A DNA stretch of 64,000 nucleotides from Thalassobium sp. R2A62 (lineage in GTDB: Bacteria; Pseudomonadota; Alphaproteobacteria; Rhodobacterales; Rhodobacteraceae): contig NZ_GG697169.2 of the NCBI RefSeq assembly GCF_000161835.1, positions 2,918,575 to 2,982,574 of the forward strand, given 5' to 3'. Each line of letters opens with the position of its first letter. Within the stretch, counting starts at the first letter, position 1. The notes below the pieces were generated by a model. That model did no database searches and was not told the DNA's origin. It saw only the letters and a program-made list of their open reading frames with translations. This document shows, piece after piece, positions 55,072 through 63,720 of the stretch. A program made the translations under genes and the position numbers.

Positions 55072-56040
55072 TTATCGTTCTTTGACGTAGGGCGCGCCAC
55101 CTGCACGTGGCGGCACCGCCCTGCCGACAAAGCCTGCAAGGATGACGACAGTTAGGATATAGGGCAGTGCGTCCAACAGCTGGATCTGGATCTTGAACCC
55201 GAGCACGGCCTCTATGACGTCTGGACGCAGAGAAATCGCCTGCAAAAAGCCAAACAGCAACGTCGCACCCAGCGCATGCCAAGGGCGCCATTTCGCAAAG
55301 ATCAGAGCCGCCAGCGCGATAAACCCGCGACCAGCCGACATGTCCTTGGTAAAGCCCGCCTGAAGCGCTGTGGCGAGATACGCACCGGCGATGCCACACA
55401 GCACACCGCAGATCGCAACAGCCGCATAGCGTAGCCCAATCACCGAAACACCGGCTGTGTCGACGGCTGCCGGGTTTTCACCAACGGCGCGCAGACGCAG
55501 GCCGAACCGTGTCCGGTTCAACAGCCACCATGTGAAGGGCACAAAGGCGAGCGCGAGATAGACGAGAATCGTATGGCCCGAGATCAGCTCGGCATAAATC
55601 TGTCCGATGATTGGTACGTCTGCGACCGCTTGGGCAAAGGGCAGGTCAATCGGTGTGAGCCGCCCGCCACCAGACAACTGGGGCGTACGCCCGCCTTGTC
55701 CGAACCAGTTGATGGCAAGAACCACCGTTAAACCCGCCGCGAGAAAGTTGATTGCCACACCCGAGATCAATTGGTTTCCGCGGAATGTGATAGACGCCAT
55801 CCCGTGTACGATCGACAGTAGCATCGATGCGCCGATACCGGCGAGCAGGCCCAGCCAGACCGAGCCTGTTACAAACGCAGCTGCCGCCGAAATAAACGCA
55901 GCGGCGAGCATTTTGCCCTCTAGTCCGATGTCAAAGATACCTGCACGTTCCGAATAGAGACCCGCGAGACATGCCAGCAACAACGGTGTCGCGAGACGGA
56001 CGGTTGCGTCGAGGATTTGGAGGAATGTGTTAAAATCCAT
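55072..56040 (-). CDS. BMP-type nucleoside ABC transporter permease 2
   Basis: Permease of 322 residues with nine or ten helices of the RbsC/YufQ-type. Features include LRLATPLLLACLAGLYSERAGIFDIGLEGKM and FRGNQLISGVAINFLAAGL, then RAVGENPAAVDTAGV in the coupling loop. Together with the permease encoded just upstream it should form the membrane channel for a purine nucleoside or similar ligand. It is the last gene of the operon, followed by a terminator. Confidence 0.9.
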   Translation of the reverse strand: MDFNTFLQILDATVRLATPLLLACLAGLYSERAGIFDIGLEGKMLAAAFISAAAAFVTGSVWLGLLAGIGASMLLSIVHGMASITFRGNQLISGVAINFLAAGLTVVLAINWFGQGGRTPQLSGGGRLTPIDLPFAQAVADVPIIGQIYAELISGHTILVYLALAFVPFTWWLLNRTRFGLRLRAVGENPAAVDTAGVSVIGLRYAAVAICGVLCGIAGAYLATALQAGFTKDMSAGRGFIALAALIFAKWRPWHALGATLLFGFLQAISLRPDVIEAVLGFKIQIQLLDALPYILTVVILAGFVGRAVPPRAGGAPYVKER

Positions 56041-56043
56041 GAC

Positions 56044-57150
56044 TTAACCCTCTGCCACGATACGTTTGCGGCGCAGCGCAAGGAACATGCGCTCTAGCGG
56101 CATCCGGATCATATTGTCGAGCGCGCCAGTGAACAGGATCACCAACGCTTGGATAACGACAACCATTTCGCGGGGAATTTTGGTCCAAAGGCCCAGTTCC
56201 GATCCACCTTGGTACAGAAACCCAAATAGGAGTGCGGCGATCAAAACGCCCAACGGATGCGACCGCCCCATCAAGGCAACTGCGATCCCGATAAATCCTG
56301 CGCCCTCAACGTTGTTCAGCACCAGACGCTCGGCCTCACCCATCACGTTGTTGATCGCCATCATACCGGCCAAAGCGCCCGAAATGATCATAGCAATCAT
56401 GATGATTTTGGTTGGGCTAATGCCCGCGTATTTCGCAGCACTTTCGGAATGACCATAGGCGCGGATTTCATAACCTAGTCGCGTGCGCCAGATCAGCACC
56501 CACAACAGGAAACACGCGGCCAGACCGACCAGCAACGTGATGTTGGCGGGGGGGGCTTTGCTCCATTCGATACCAAACACGCCAAAGAAGTCGTGCAGCG
56601 TTGGAAGATGTGTCGCCTCAGGGAACTTGCCAGTTGCGGGCTCCATTGCGCCGCGGGGCTTGAGCGGGCCAACCAGCATGTAATTCATCAATGCAGCTGC
56701 GATAAAGTTAAACATGATCGTGGTGATAACGATGTGGCTGCCCCGTTTCGCCTGAAGATAGGCAGGGATAGCGGCCCAAATCGCACCAAAGAGGCCACCA
56801 GTGATGACTGCGCCGATCAGTGCCAGCGACCAATGGGGCCACGGGATATACAGACAACAGATCGCGACACCCAAGCCGCCCAAGGCTGCCTGACCTTCGC
56901 CACCGATGTTAAACATACGGGCGTGAAAGGCGATTGCGACCGCCAGACCCGTAAAGATAAAGTTGGTCGCATAGTAGAGCGTATAGCCCCACGCATAGGT
57001 CGACCCCAGCGAGCCCGAGATCATCAGATTGATCGCGTCCCACGGGTCTTGGCCACTGGCCCAGACCATCAGGCCAGACAGCACAAAGGCCATGATTAAA
57101 CCGACCAGCGGGATCAGAACGACGTCTGCCCATTTTGGCATCACATCCAT
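56044..57150 (-). CDS. BMP-type nucleoside ABC transporter permease 1
   Basis: Permease of 368 residues. The first helices with NFIFTGLAVAIAFHARMFNIGGEGQAA and the coupling-loop RAYGHSESAAKYAGIS match the YufP/NupB type. It overlaps the ATPase gene stop by one base and leaves a 3-base gap to the second permease. Substrate is inferred from the BMP-type binding protein. Confidence 0.9.
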   Translation of the reverse strand: MDVMPKWADVVLIPLVGLIMAFVLSGLMVWASGQDPWDAINLMISGSLGSTYAWGYTLYYATNFIFTGLAVAIAFHARMFNIGGEGQAALGGLGVAICCLYIPWPHWSLALIGAVITGGLFGAIWAAIPAYLQAKRGSHIVITTIMFNFIAAALMNYMLVGPLKPRGAMEPATGKFPEATHLPTLHDFFGVFGIEWSKAPPANITLLVGLAACFLLWVLIWRTRLGYEIRAYGHSESAAKYAGISPTKIIMIAMIISGALAGMMAINNVMGEAERLVLNNVEGAGFIGIAVALMGRSHPLGVLIAALLFGFLYQGGSELGLWTKIPREMVVVIQALVILFTGALDNMIRMPLERMFLALRRKRIVAEG

Positions 57151-58688
57151 TATGCGGCCTCCCCGTTCATACCGGCCATTAGCAGGCCTAGTTCTTTTTC
57201 ATCTGTTTCGTTGGGCAACCGTTCGCCCATGATTTGACCGTCAAACATAACTGCGATCCTGTCGCTTAGTGATAGGATTTCTTCCAACTCGACCGACACC
57301 AATAGGATCGCTTTACCTTGATCGCGAAGGGCTACAATTTGTTGGTGAATGAATTCGATCGCGCCGATGTCGACACCGCGTGTTGGTTGGCCGATCAACA
57401 GCAGATCTGGGTTCCGCTCGATTTCTCGGGCCAGCACGATTTTCTGCTGGTTGCCGCCGGAAAAGTTCTTGGCCGCGAGGCGCGGGTTGGGCGGACGTAT
57501 GTCGAACCGCTCCATCTTGGCTTCGGTGTCTTCGCGGATTGCGGTGTTGTTCATCAACATGCGGTTGCGTTGATATTTCGGATCGTGGTGATAGCCGAAC
57601 GCAGTGTTTTCCCACGCTTGGTAGTCCATGATCAAACCTTCGCGCTGGCGGTCCTCTGGAACATGCGCGATGCCACGTGCGCGGCGGCTCTGGGCATCAG
57701 ATTTTGCACCGGTCAGGCCGATGTCCTGACCGTTGACCTTGATCAAGCCTGTGCCGCGTCCATAGCCGCCCAGCACCTCTAACAGTTCCGATTGGCCGTT
57801 GCCGGCAACCCCCGCAATCCCGAGGATTTCGCCCGCGTGCACATCCAACGAGATGTTGCGCAACCGCTCGACGCCTTTGCTGTCGATCACGTTCAAATCG
57901 CGCACTTCCAAAACCTTGGCGCCGACTTTTGGTGCAGCTTTTTCTACCCGCAGCAGAACCTTGCGACCGACCATCAGTTCGGCCAGCGCTTGGGGGCTGG
58001 TCTCTTGGGTTTTGACCGTCGCTGTCATCTCGCCACGGCGCATCACGCTGACCGTGTCCGTCGTGTCCATGATCTCGCGCAGTTTGTGGGTGATCAGGAT
58101 GATGGTCTTACCTTCGTCCTTGAGCCGTCCGAGAATGCGAAACAGCTGATCCGCTTCGGCTGGGGTCAGCACGCCTGTTGGCTCGTCCAGGATCAGAATG
58201 TTGGCTTGGCGGTAGAGCGCCTTGAGGATTTCAACACGCTGCTGCATGCCGACGCCGATGTCTTCGACAATCGCGTCAGGATCGACGTTCAATTCGTATT
58301 CTTCCGCCAACGCCTTGAGTTCGCGGCGGGCCTTGGCCAACGACGGACGCAACATCGCGCCATCCTCAGCGCCTAGAATAATGTTTTCTAGGACGGTGAA
58401 GTTCTCAACCAGTTTAAAGTGCTGGAACACCATGCCGATGCCTGCGGAAATCGCGGCTTGGCTGTCAGGGATCGCAGTCTTTTGACCCTTGATGAAAATC
58501 TCGCCGGCGTCTGCTTTGTAGAACCCATACAGGATCGACATCAGCGTCGACTTGCCTGCACCATTCTCTCCGATAATGCCGTGGATCGTGCCGGGCATCA
58601 CGCGGATCGAGATGTCCTTGTTGGCTTGAACGGGGCCAAAGGCTTTGGAGATGCCTTTGAGTTCGATGGCGGGGGCTTGGTCATTCAT
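57150..58688 (-). CDS. BMP-type nucleoside ABC transporter ATP-binding protein
   Basis: Double ATPase of 512 residues with two ABC domains, as in sugar and nucleoside importers. First domain: Walker A GENGAGKST and ABC signature-like GVGMQQRVEILKAL; second domain: AGVAGNGQSEL (degenerate Walker A) and FSGGNQQKIVLAREI. The ATG at 58688 is used; the upstream frame starts with TTG. The second-site motifs are weaker, as is usual for this class. Confidence 0.93.
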   Translation of the reverse strand: MNDQAPAIELKGISKAFGPVQANKDISIRVMPGTIHGIIGENGAGKSTLMSILYGFYKADAGEIFIKGQKTAIPDSQAAISAGIGMVFQHFKLVENFTVLENIILGAEDGAMLRPSLAKARRELKALAEEYELNVDPDAIVEDIGVGMQQRVEILKALYRQANILILDEPTGVLTPAEADQLFRILGRLKDEGKTIILITHKLREIMDTTDTVSVMRRGEMTATVKTQETSPQALAELMVGRKVLLRVEKAAPKVGAKVLEVRDLNVIDSKGVERLRNISLDVHAGEILGIAGVAGNGQSELLEVLGGYGRGTGLIKVNGQDIGLTGAKSDAQSRRARGIAHVPEDRQREGLIMDYQAWENTAFGYHHDPKYQRNRMLMNNTAIREDTEAKMERFDIRPPNPRLAAKNFSGGNQQKIVLAREIERNPDLLLIGQPTRGVDIGAIEFIHQQIVALRDQGKAILLVSVELEEILSLSDRIAVMFDGQIMGERLPNETDEKELGLLMAGMNGEAA

Positions 58689-58721
58689 GAATACAGATCC
58701 CAAAGTAGGAATTAAGGGCGA

Positions 58722-59075
58722 CTAGGCGCCGGTGCCAACATAACCGACCATTCGGACGATTTTGTCGCCATCGTGGTCAATGAAATACTGGCCTAGCTGT
58801 TCTTTGCCATCGGCCATGCGGAATGCGATGGTCGCGCGCTCGGATGCGCCGTTCGTATCGGACTTGATGACAACGGCCTGTGCGCCCGGCGCCATTTCGA
58901 CAAACATACCGACATAGCCGGTAACGGCATCAGCGCCGGTCAATGGCTCGGGTGTGCGGGGATCAGCGTATGTCGCGGCGTCGGTCATGGCGGCGCGAAC
59001 CGCGCCCACGCGGGCGGCAGCGTGAGCTTCACCCCATGCGCCGAAAAACTGTTCTGTGGATGTCGTCATCGTCAT
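58722..59075 (-). CDS. NTF2-like (SnoaL-type) protein
   Basis: Small soluble protein of 117 residues fitting the NTF2-like fold: EQFFGAWGEAHAAARV, AATYADPRTPEPLTGADAV and QLGQYFIDHDGDKI. This fold occurs in isomerases, hydrolases and ligand-binding proteins, so no function is assigned. It lies inside the transporter operon between the binding protein and ATPase genes. Confidence 0.8.
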   Translation of the reverse strand: MTMTTSTEQFFGAWGEAHAAARVGAVRAAMTDAATYADPRTPEPLTGADAVTGYVGMFVEMAPGAQAVVIKSDTNGASERATIAFRMADGKEQLGQYFIDHDGDKIVRMVGYVGTGA

Positions 59076-59090
59076 CTCCCCCCAAATGGT

Positions 59091-59119
59091 GAGGCCGCGC
59101 CGTTGTCCAGCGCGGCCTC
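59091..59119 (-). terminator. Hairpin after the binding-protein gene
   Basis: GAGGCCGCGC (59091-59100) and GCGCGGCCTC (59110-59119) form a 10-bp GC-rich stem with a 9-nt loop and no strong T-run on the minus side. It may partially terminate or stabilise the binding-protein message, as is common in ABC operons. Confidence 0.6.
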
Positions 59120-59145
59120 GTTTGTCGTAGTTTGGTCAGCCTGAC

Positions 59146-60144
59146 TTAGAAGTCGAGCGCTGGGCAAGTCTCGTCAGATGTGTAGTCGTGAACCATCAGC
59201 TCACCAGACGTGATTTTGGCAGATGCGTCTTCGATCATCGCCTTCATGTCGTCTGTGATCAGCTCAGCGTTGAACTCGTCCAGAGCATAGCCTACGCCAC
59301 CTTCGGCGATGCCGAGGTTGTAGATGCCTGTCTCGAGGTCAGTGCCTTGGCTGAATGCTTCGTAAACAGCATTGTCTACGCGCTTGAGCATGGATGTTAG
59401 AACCTGACCTGGGTGCAGGTAGTTCTGGTTGCTGTCTACGCCGATCGACAGGATGCCTTCGTCAGCAGCAGTCTGGAGAACACCAACGCCTGTACCGCCA
59501 GCGGCTGCGAATACAACGTCAGAACCTTGGCTGATCTGCGCTTTGGTCAGCTCGGACCCTTTTACCGGGTCATTCCATGCAGCAGGTGTTGTGCCTGTCA
59601 TGTTTGCAATGATGTTTGCATCTGGGTTTGCCGCTTTGGCGCCCTGTGCATAGCCACATGCGAATTTACGGATCAGTGGGATGTCCATGCCGCCGACGAA
59701 CGACACTGTGCCGCTCTCGGATGCGAGACCAGCTGCCATACCAACGAGGTACGAACCTTGCTCTTCTTTAAAGCCAATGCCGCGTACGTTTGGCATGTCG
59801 ACCCAGTTGACGTCGATGACGGCAAACTTGGTGTCAGGATAGTCAGCGGCCACTTCGGACAGCGATGATGCGAATGCGAAACCAGCCATGACGATTGGGT
59901 TTGCACCAGCTTCTGCAAAGCGGCGCAGAGCCTGCTCGCGCTGTGCGTCGGACTGCAATTCAACTTCGTTGAACGAACCGCCAGTTTCTTCGGCCCAACG
60001 CTGTGCGCCATTGAACGCAGATTCGTTGAACGATTTGTCGAATTTACCGCCAAGGTCGAAAATGATGGCAGGGTCGGCAGCAGCAGCACCGGCGGTCAAC
60101 GCCATGGCCGCAGTCGCGCCGAGGAATGTTTTCATAAGGGTCAT
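59146..60144 (-). CDS. BMP-family nucleoside ABC transporter substrate-binding protein
   Basis: Periplasmic binding protein of 332 residues. A signal peptide (MTLMKTFLGATAAMALTAGAAAA) leads to a mature protein starting DPAIIFDLGGKFDKSFNES. FNESAFNGAQRWAEETG, the later FKEEQGSYLVGMAA and TGVGVLQTAADEG are typical of PnrA/BMP purine-nucleoside receptors. ATG at 60144 with GGAGAG upstream is chosen over 60222. It is the first gene of the transporter operon and has an operator-like palindrome upstream. Confidence 0.92.
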   Translation of the reverse strand: MTLMKTFLGATAAMALTAGAAAADPAIIFDLGGKFDKSFNESAFNGAQRWAEETGGSFNEVELQSDAQREQALRRFAEAGANPIVMAGFAFASSLSEVAADYPDTKFAVIDVNWVDMPNVRGIGFKEEQGSYLVGMAAGLASESGTVSFVGGMDIPLIRKFACGYAQGAKAANPDANIIANMTGTTPAAWNDPVKGSELTKAQISQGSDVVFAAAGGTGVGVLQTAADEGILSIGVDSNQNYLHPGQVLTSMLKRVDNAVYEAFSQGTDLETGIYNLGIAEGGVGYALDEFNAELITDDMKAMIEDASAKITSGELMVHDYTSDETCPALDF

Positions 60145-60296
60145 AGATCTCTCCCAGGTCTTTGATGAGCAAAAGACGGCATTGTGCGCGTCTCTCTGAG
60201 CGGTCCGATTGTTTCGGATCATCGTGAGAGTAGGACTCGTACGGCGCGGAAGTTCAACAAGTTTTTAGGGATTTTTAGTTGCCGTAGTGATATATT

Positions 60297-60310
60297 TGAC
60301 CATTTGGTCA
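60297..60310. promoter_or_regulatory. TGACCATTTGGTCA palindrome upstream of the BMP operon
   Basis: A perfect inverted repeat (TGACCA-TT-TGGTCA) lies in the 190-bp gap between rimI and the binding-protein gene, about 150 bases from the start. It has the form of a GntR- or similar dimer operator. No regulator gene is adjacent. Confidence 0.5.
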
Positions 60311-60334
60311 GGTTTACAGCGGCAACTCGACCAC

Positions 60335-60751
60335 TTACGCCAGTTTTAGGGGCCGTTTGAGAACCAAAGCGTCCGCATGTCCGTCGGGACGTTTATAGTA
60401 TTTCGGACGTCGGCCTGCCTCGCGGTACCCTTGGGCCGCATAAAGCGCGAGGGCAGGGGCGTTATCTTCGGCAACTTCGAGGAACGAAACTTGGGCACCA
60501 GCCTGAGCGGCGGCATATTCATAGGTGGCCAGCAACGTACGTCCGTGCCCGACGCCTTGTTGGCAGGGCTCGACAGTCACCATTAGGATTTCAGCCTCAT
60601 CAGCGACCACACGCCCGATGATAAACCCGACGGGGCCGTTGATGATGAATGTCGGCTCTTCTGCCAGCAGTAGCTCGAACTCTTTGGCCGACCACGCGCG
60701 GCCATGTTGGTATGCGCGGGCGTGCAATGCAGCGAGGTCTTTGGGTGTCAT
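60335..60751 (-). CDS. rimI: Ribosomal-protein-alanine N-acetyltransferase RimI-like
   Basis: GNAT-fold acetyltransferase of 138 residues. The acetyl-CoA loop VEPCQQGVGHGRTLL near 76-90 and FLEVAEDNAPALALYAAQGY are typical of RimI, which acetylates ribosomal protein S18. It overlaps tsaB by 4 bases, the normal neighbour of rimI. Confidence 0.9.
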   Translation of the reverse strand: MTPKDLAALHARAYQHGRAWSAKEFELLLAEEPTFIINGPVGFIIGRVVADEAEILMVTVEPCQQGVGHGRTLLATYEYAAAQAGAQVSFLEVAEDNAPALALYAAQGYREAGRRPKYYKRPDGHADALVLKRPLKLA

Positions 60752-61410
60752 GGAACGATCCGTGGGGCTGTGTCGCGGGCAGGGGCAGCATCAGCTGCGC
60801 GCAAATAGAGCGGTGCAGGTGACGTGGTGGTACTGGGAAGACGTGACGCCGCGATATGCGCCATCGCATTGATCAGCGGCATCGCAGGGACGCCCACACG
60901 CCACTGTGTCAGCGCGGCAATCTGCTTTGCGACATCGCCAATGACCACTGGTTCAGACCGCGCCGGTAAGGTGGGCAGGCCCTCTGCCGTCAGGTCGCAT
61001 TGTGTGGGCCCAGTTTCGGGGCCAGTGCAGAATGCCTGAACATAGGCACGGTCACGGCGTGCATCCATACAGGCGACGCGCATTCCCGTTTGACCGTAGG
61101 CCAGCGCCTCGAGGTTAGAGACCCCGATCGCTGGTTTGTTCATTGCCAATGCGAGGCCCCGTGCGGCCGAAACCGAAATGCGGATACCGGTAAAGTTGCC
61201 TGGTCCAACGCCGACGCCCACAGCGTCGAGATCGCCCCAGCCTAGGCCATGCTCGGCCAACACTTCGTTTAGCATTGGCATCAGATGTTCTGCTTGGCCC
61301 TTGGCCATCTCGTCAATCCGGCTGGTCAGAATTTGATCGCCCGACAGCAAAGCGGCGGCGCAATGCGCCGCCGACGTGTCAAAGGCCAACAGGGTCGGCT
61401 TAGGCGGCAA
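60748..61410 (-). CDS. tsaB: tRNA threonylcarbamoyladenosine biosynthesis protein TsaB
   Basis: ASKHA-fold protein of 220 residues that partners TsaD and TsaE in making t6A37 in tRNA. Begins with LLAFDTSAAHCAAALLSG, has GVGVGPGNFTGIRI and RVACMDARRDRAYV. Between nfuA and rimI in an operon, as in many alphaproteobacteria. Confidence 0.93.
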   Translation of the reverse strand: MPPKPTLLAFDTSAAHCAAALLSGDQILTSRIDEMAKGQAEHLMPMLNEVLAEHGLGWGDLDAVGVGVGPGNFTGIRISVSAARGLALAMNKPAIGVSNLEALAYGQTGMRVACMDARRDRAYVQAFCTGPETGPTQCDLTAEGLPTLPARSEPVVIGDVAKQIAALTQWRVGVPAMPLINAMAHIAASRLPSTTTSPAPLYLRAADAAPARDTAPRIVP

Positions 61411-61963
61411 CGGGCCGAACCTCGAGCACCTCAGGAATGTAGTGGCGCAGCAGGTTTTCGATACCCATTTTCAACGTCAGAGTGGATGACGGGCAACCCG
61501 CGCAGGCACCTTGCATGTGCAGATAAACGACACCGCGGTCGAAACCGAGGAATGTGATGTCGCCACCGTCTTGTGCCACAGCTGGGCGGACGCGTGTATC
61601 CAGCAGCTCTTTGATCTGGCCCACAATCTCGGCATCCTCGCCTGTGTGCTCGGCATGGCCGCCACTGGTTGGTGCTTCGCCATCGATTACGGCCGCGCCT
61701 GATTGGTAGTGTTCCATCACTGCACCCAAAATGGCGGGCTTGATGTGATCCCATTCGATATCGTCGCCTTTGGTCACGGTCACAAAATCGGTGCCAAAAA
61801 AGACGCCAGTTACGCCCTCGACCGCAAAAATCCGTTTCGCCAGTGGCGATTTTTCGGCTGCTTCGGCAGATGGGAAATCGGCCGTGCCCATGTCCAGCAC
61901 GGTCTGACCGGGCAGGAATTTCAATGTAGCGGGGTTCGGCGTTGATTCTGTTTGAATGAACAT
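61400..61963 (-). CDS. NfuA-type iron-sulfur cluster carrier
   Basis: Protein of 187 residues with an N-terminal NfuA-type scaffold domain (MFIQTESTPNPATLKFLPG, LAKRIFAVEGVTGVFFG) and a C-terminal NifU domain whose CAGCPSS cysteines bind a 4Fe-4S cluster. It delivers clusters to client enzymes. ATG at 61963 is fixed by the family start; the frame upstream is not used. It overlaps tsaB by 11 bases. Confidence 0.94.
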   Translation of the reverse strand: MFIQTESTPNPATLKFLPGQTVLDMGTADFPSAEAAEKSPLAKRIFAVEGVTGVFFGTDFVTVTKGDDIEWDHIKPAILGAVMEHYQSGAAVIDGEAPTSGGHAEHTGEDAEIVGQIKELLDTRVRPAVAQDGGDITFLGFDRGVVYLHMQGACAGCPSSTLTLKMGIENLLRHYIPEVLEVRPVAA

Positions 61964-62036
61964 GGTGCAGCTCCTGAATGGGTCTCTTAAATGCGCCTTG
62001 CAGGGCTCAATGTCAAGGTTTTGGAATGATTCTAAA

Positions 62037-62492
62037 CTAGGTGATTGCCTCAAGGCGTTCTTTTGTCATGTCGCCGGGAACGATCGTGATCGGGATCGGC
62101 AAGCTGCCCGAGTTTCGCGACAGCTGGGTCACCAGTGGACCGGGTCCCTTTTTGTCGTCGCCAGCGCCAAGCACGAGCACACCAATTTCAGTGTCTTCTA
62201 GCACTTGCGCCATGATCTCGGGTACGGGCTCGCCTTCGCGGATCACCAGCTCTGGATCGATGTTCTGTTTGTCCCGCATCCATTTCGCAAAGACTTCAAA
62301 GTGGGCGTGGATACGCTCGCGGGCTTCTTCGCGTGCGATCTGTGCCACGCCGATCCAGTGGTTGAATTCGTCTGGCGGAATGATGGCCAAAACCTCGACA
62401 CCACCGCCCGTATGGGCAGCACGCAGGGCCGCGAAACGCATCGCGTTCAGGCATTCGCGGCTGTCGTCCAAAACGACCAAAAACTTGCGCAT
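62037..62492 (-). CDS. Universal stress protein (UspA family)
   Basis: Protein of 151 residues. MRKFLVVLDDSRECLNAMRFA at the N-terminus and GVLVLGAGDD with later PGPLVTQLSRNSGSLPIPITIVPGD (parts) fit the UspA fold. It lacks an obvious complete ATP-binding G-x2-G-x9-G motif, so nucleotide binding is uncertain. Single gene upstream of nfuA on the same strand. Confidence 0.87.
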   Translation of the reverse strand: MRKFLVVLDDSRECLNAMRFAALRAAHTGGGVEVLAIIPPDEFNHWIGVAQIAREEARERIHAHFEVFAKWMRDKQNIDPELVIREGEPVPEIMAQVLEDTEIGVLVLGAGDDKKGPGPLVTQLSRNSGSLPIPITIVPGDMTKERLEAIT

Positions 62493-62571
62493 CTTAGGCT
62501 CTCCTTTGTCCGATGCTGATTGTGCAGCACAGCGCCACGACTGGCAATCGGATTCGCCTATGCCGTTTGCG

Positions 62572-63720
62572 TCAGATCAATCGTCTAACACCGCGCAAAC
62601 AGGCCGATCCCACAGCATTGGCGCCGAACAGCACAACCTGCAGGACCGCTGCGTAAATCAGCGCGGCAGTCGCCAATGCCACATCAGTCAACTTGACCAT
62701 TGTTCGAAAGACCCGCGATTTCCCGAGAACAGCCAACGTTGATGAGGTACGCGCGCCGCGTATATCGCTGAGGCGCGCGAGACGGGCAGCATCATCCGCC
62801 CCATCAACATATCGCATCAACACCAATGTGTCCGTGAGCGAGGTATTGCGTGCGACGCGGGTCAAATCACCGGTCACGTCCTGCAAGCGCGCCAATTTTG
62901 CAGTGTCCAGAAATTCGTCTAACGTTGCAGTGCCGTGCATGTATGGTAGGATCTTCTTGGGCTTCAGATCAACCCGCGCCACTCGGGATAGTTCGCCAGA
63001 AAACCGCGGTGTCAGCGTGCCCATCTTGCGCGCGACACGCAGTGATGTTGCACCCGCTTTGACACTAGCGCTGCTTCCGGCGGTTATGACCACAGTCGCG
63101 GTCGCACCCAGCCCCACAATGGCAAGGGTCACGTCAATCTTGTCGACGTCGCCCCCTGTGGCCGCCGCCCATCCGGCGCGGCGCAACGCATTTAGATCTC
63201 CGACTGGGGTGAGCTCGACTGGAAGCCCACAGGTCGCAATCATCGCAACCGACGGGCATTGTGCGATGTCCGCAATACAGCTGCCACAGGTCCGCGCCGA
63301 GGCCCAAAAACCCGTTATCTCGGCCTCTAGGGTGTCGATCCGCGCTGCGAGGTCCGGATCAGGCGCCAGCCCATGTTCTGCAGCAACCAACGCAACGGTT
63401 TGAACACGGTCAAAGTCACCAGTGGCCAACGCCAGTTCCATCTCGCGGCGCGCCCAGTCTGGGGTGACAGCTCGCGCCATTGCACTGGTCAGAGCACGGT
63501 CCAGCTCGGACGCCGTGCGATCAACCCAAGGGGTCGCAAAAGGTGACGTCGCAAGCAGCAAAATCAAACCGAATGTTGTTAGGAAAAATGGCAGAACCAG
63601 CAGTCCCAACCGCAGTCGGCGCCGCCACGGTTTACGCGCTGGAATGGGCCCAATCCCAATAGAGATCGCGCGTACGGCGGGCCAAAGGACCTGCCTGATA
63701 TTGACGATCGTCAAAGGCAC
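62572..63720 (-). CDS. Membrane protein of unknown function
   Basis: Predicted membrane protein of up to 382 residues with one N-terminal helix (LGLLVLPFFLTTFGLILLLA) and further hydrophobic segments near 195-215 and 345-370. A Cys-rich stretch CGSCIADIAQC, with later ATC, may form a disulfide or metal site. No known family is recognised. The GTG at 63720 overlaps the aminotransferase gene by 89 bases, so the real start is probably nearer the first helix, where TTG or ATT codons occur. Function unknown. Confidence 0.7.
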   Translation of the reverse strand: MPLTIVNIRQVLWPAVRAISIGIGPIPARKPWRRRLRLGLLVLPFFLTTFGLILLLATSPFATPWVDRTASELDRALTSAMARAVTPDWARREMELALATGDFDRVQTVALVAAEHGLAPDPDLAARIDTLEAEITGFWASARTCGSCIADIAQCPSVAMIATCGLPVELTPVGDLNALRRAGWAAATGGDVDKIDVTLAIVGLGATATVVITAGSSASVKAGATSLRVARKMGTLTPRFSGELSRVARVDLKPKKILPYMHGTATLDEFLDTAKLARLQDVTGDLTRVARNTSLTDTLVLMRYVDGADDAARLARLSDIRGARTSSTLAVLGKSRVFRTMVKLTDVALATAALIYAAVLQVVLFGANAVGSACLRGVRRLI

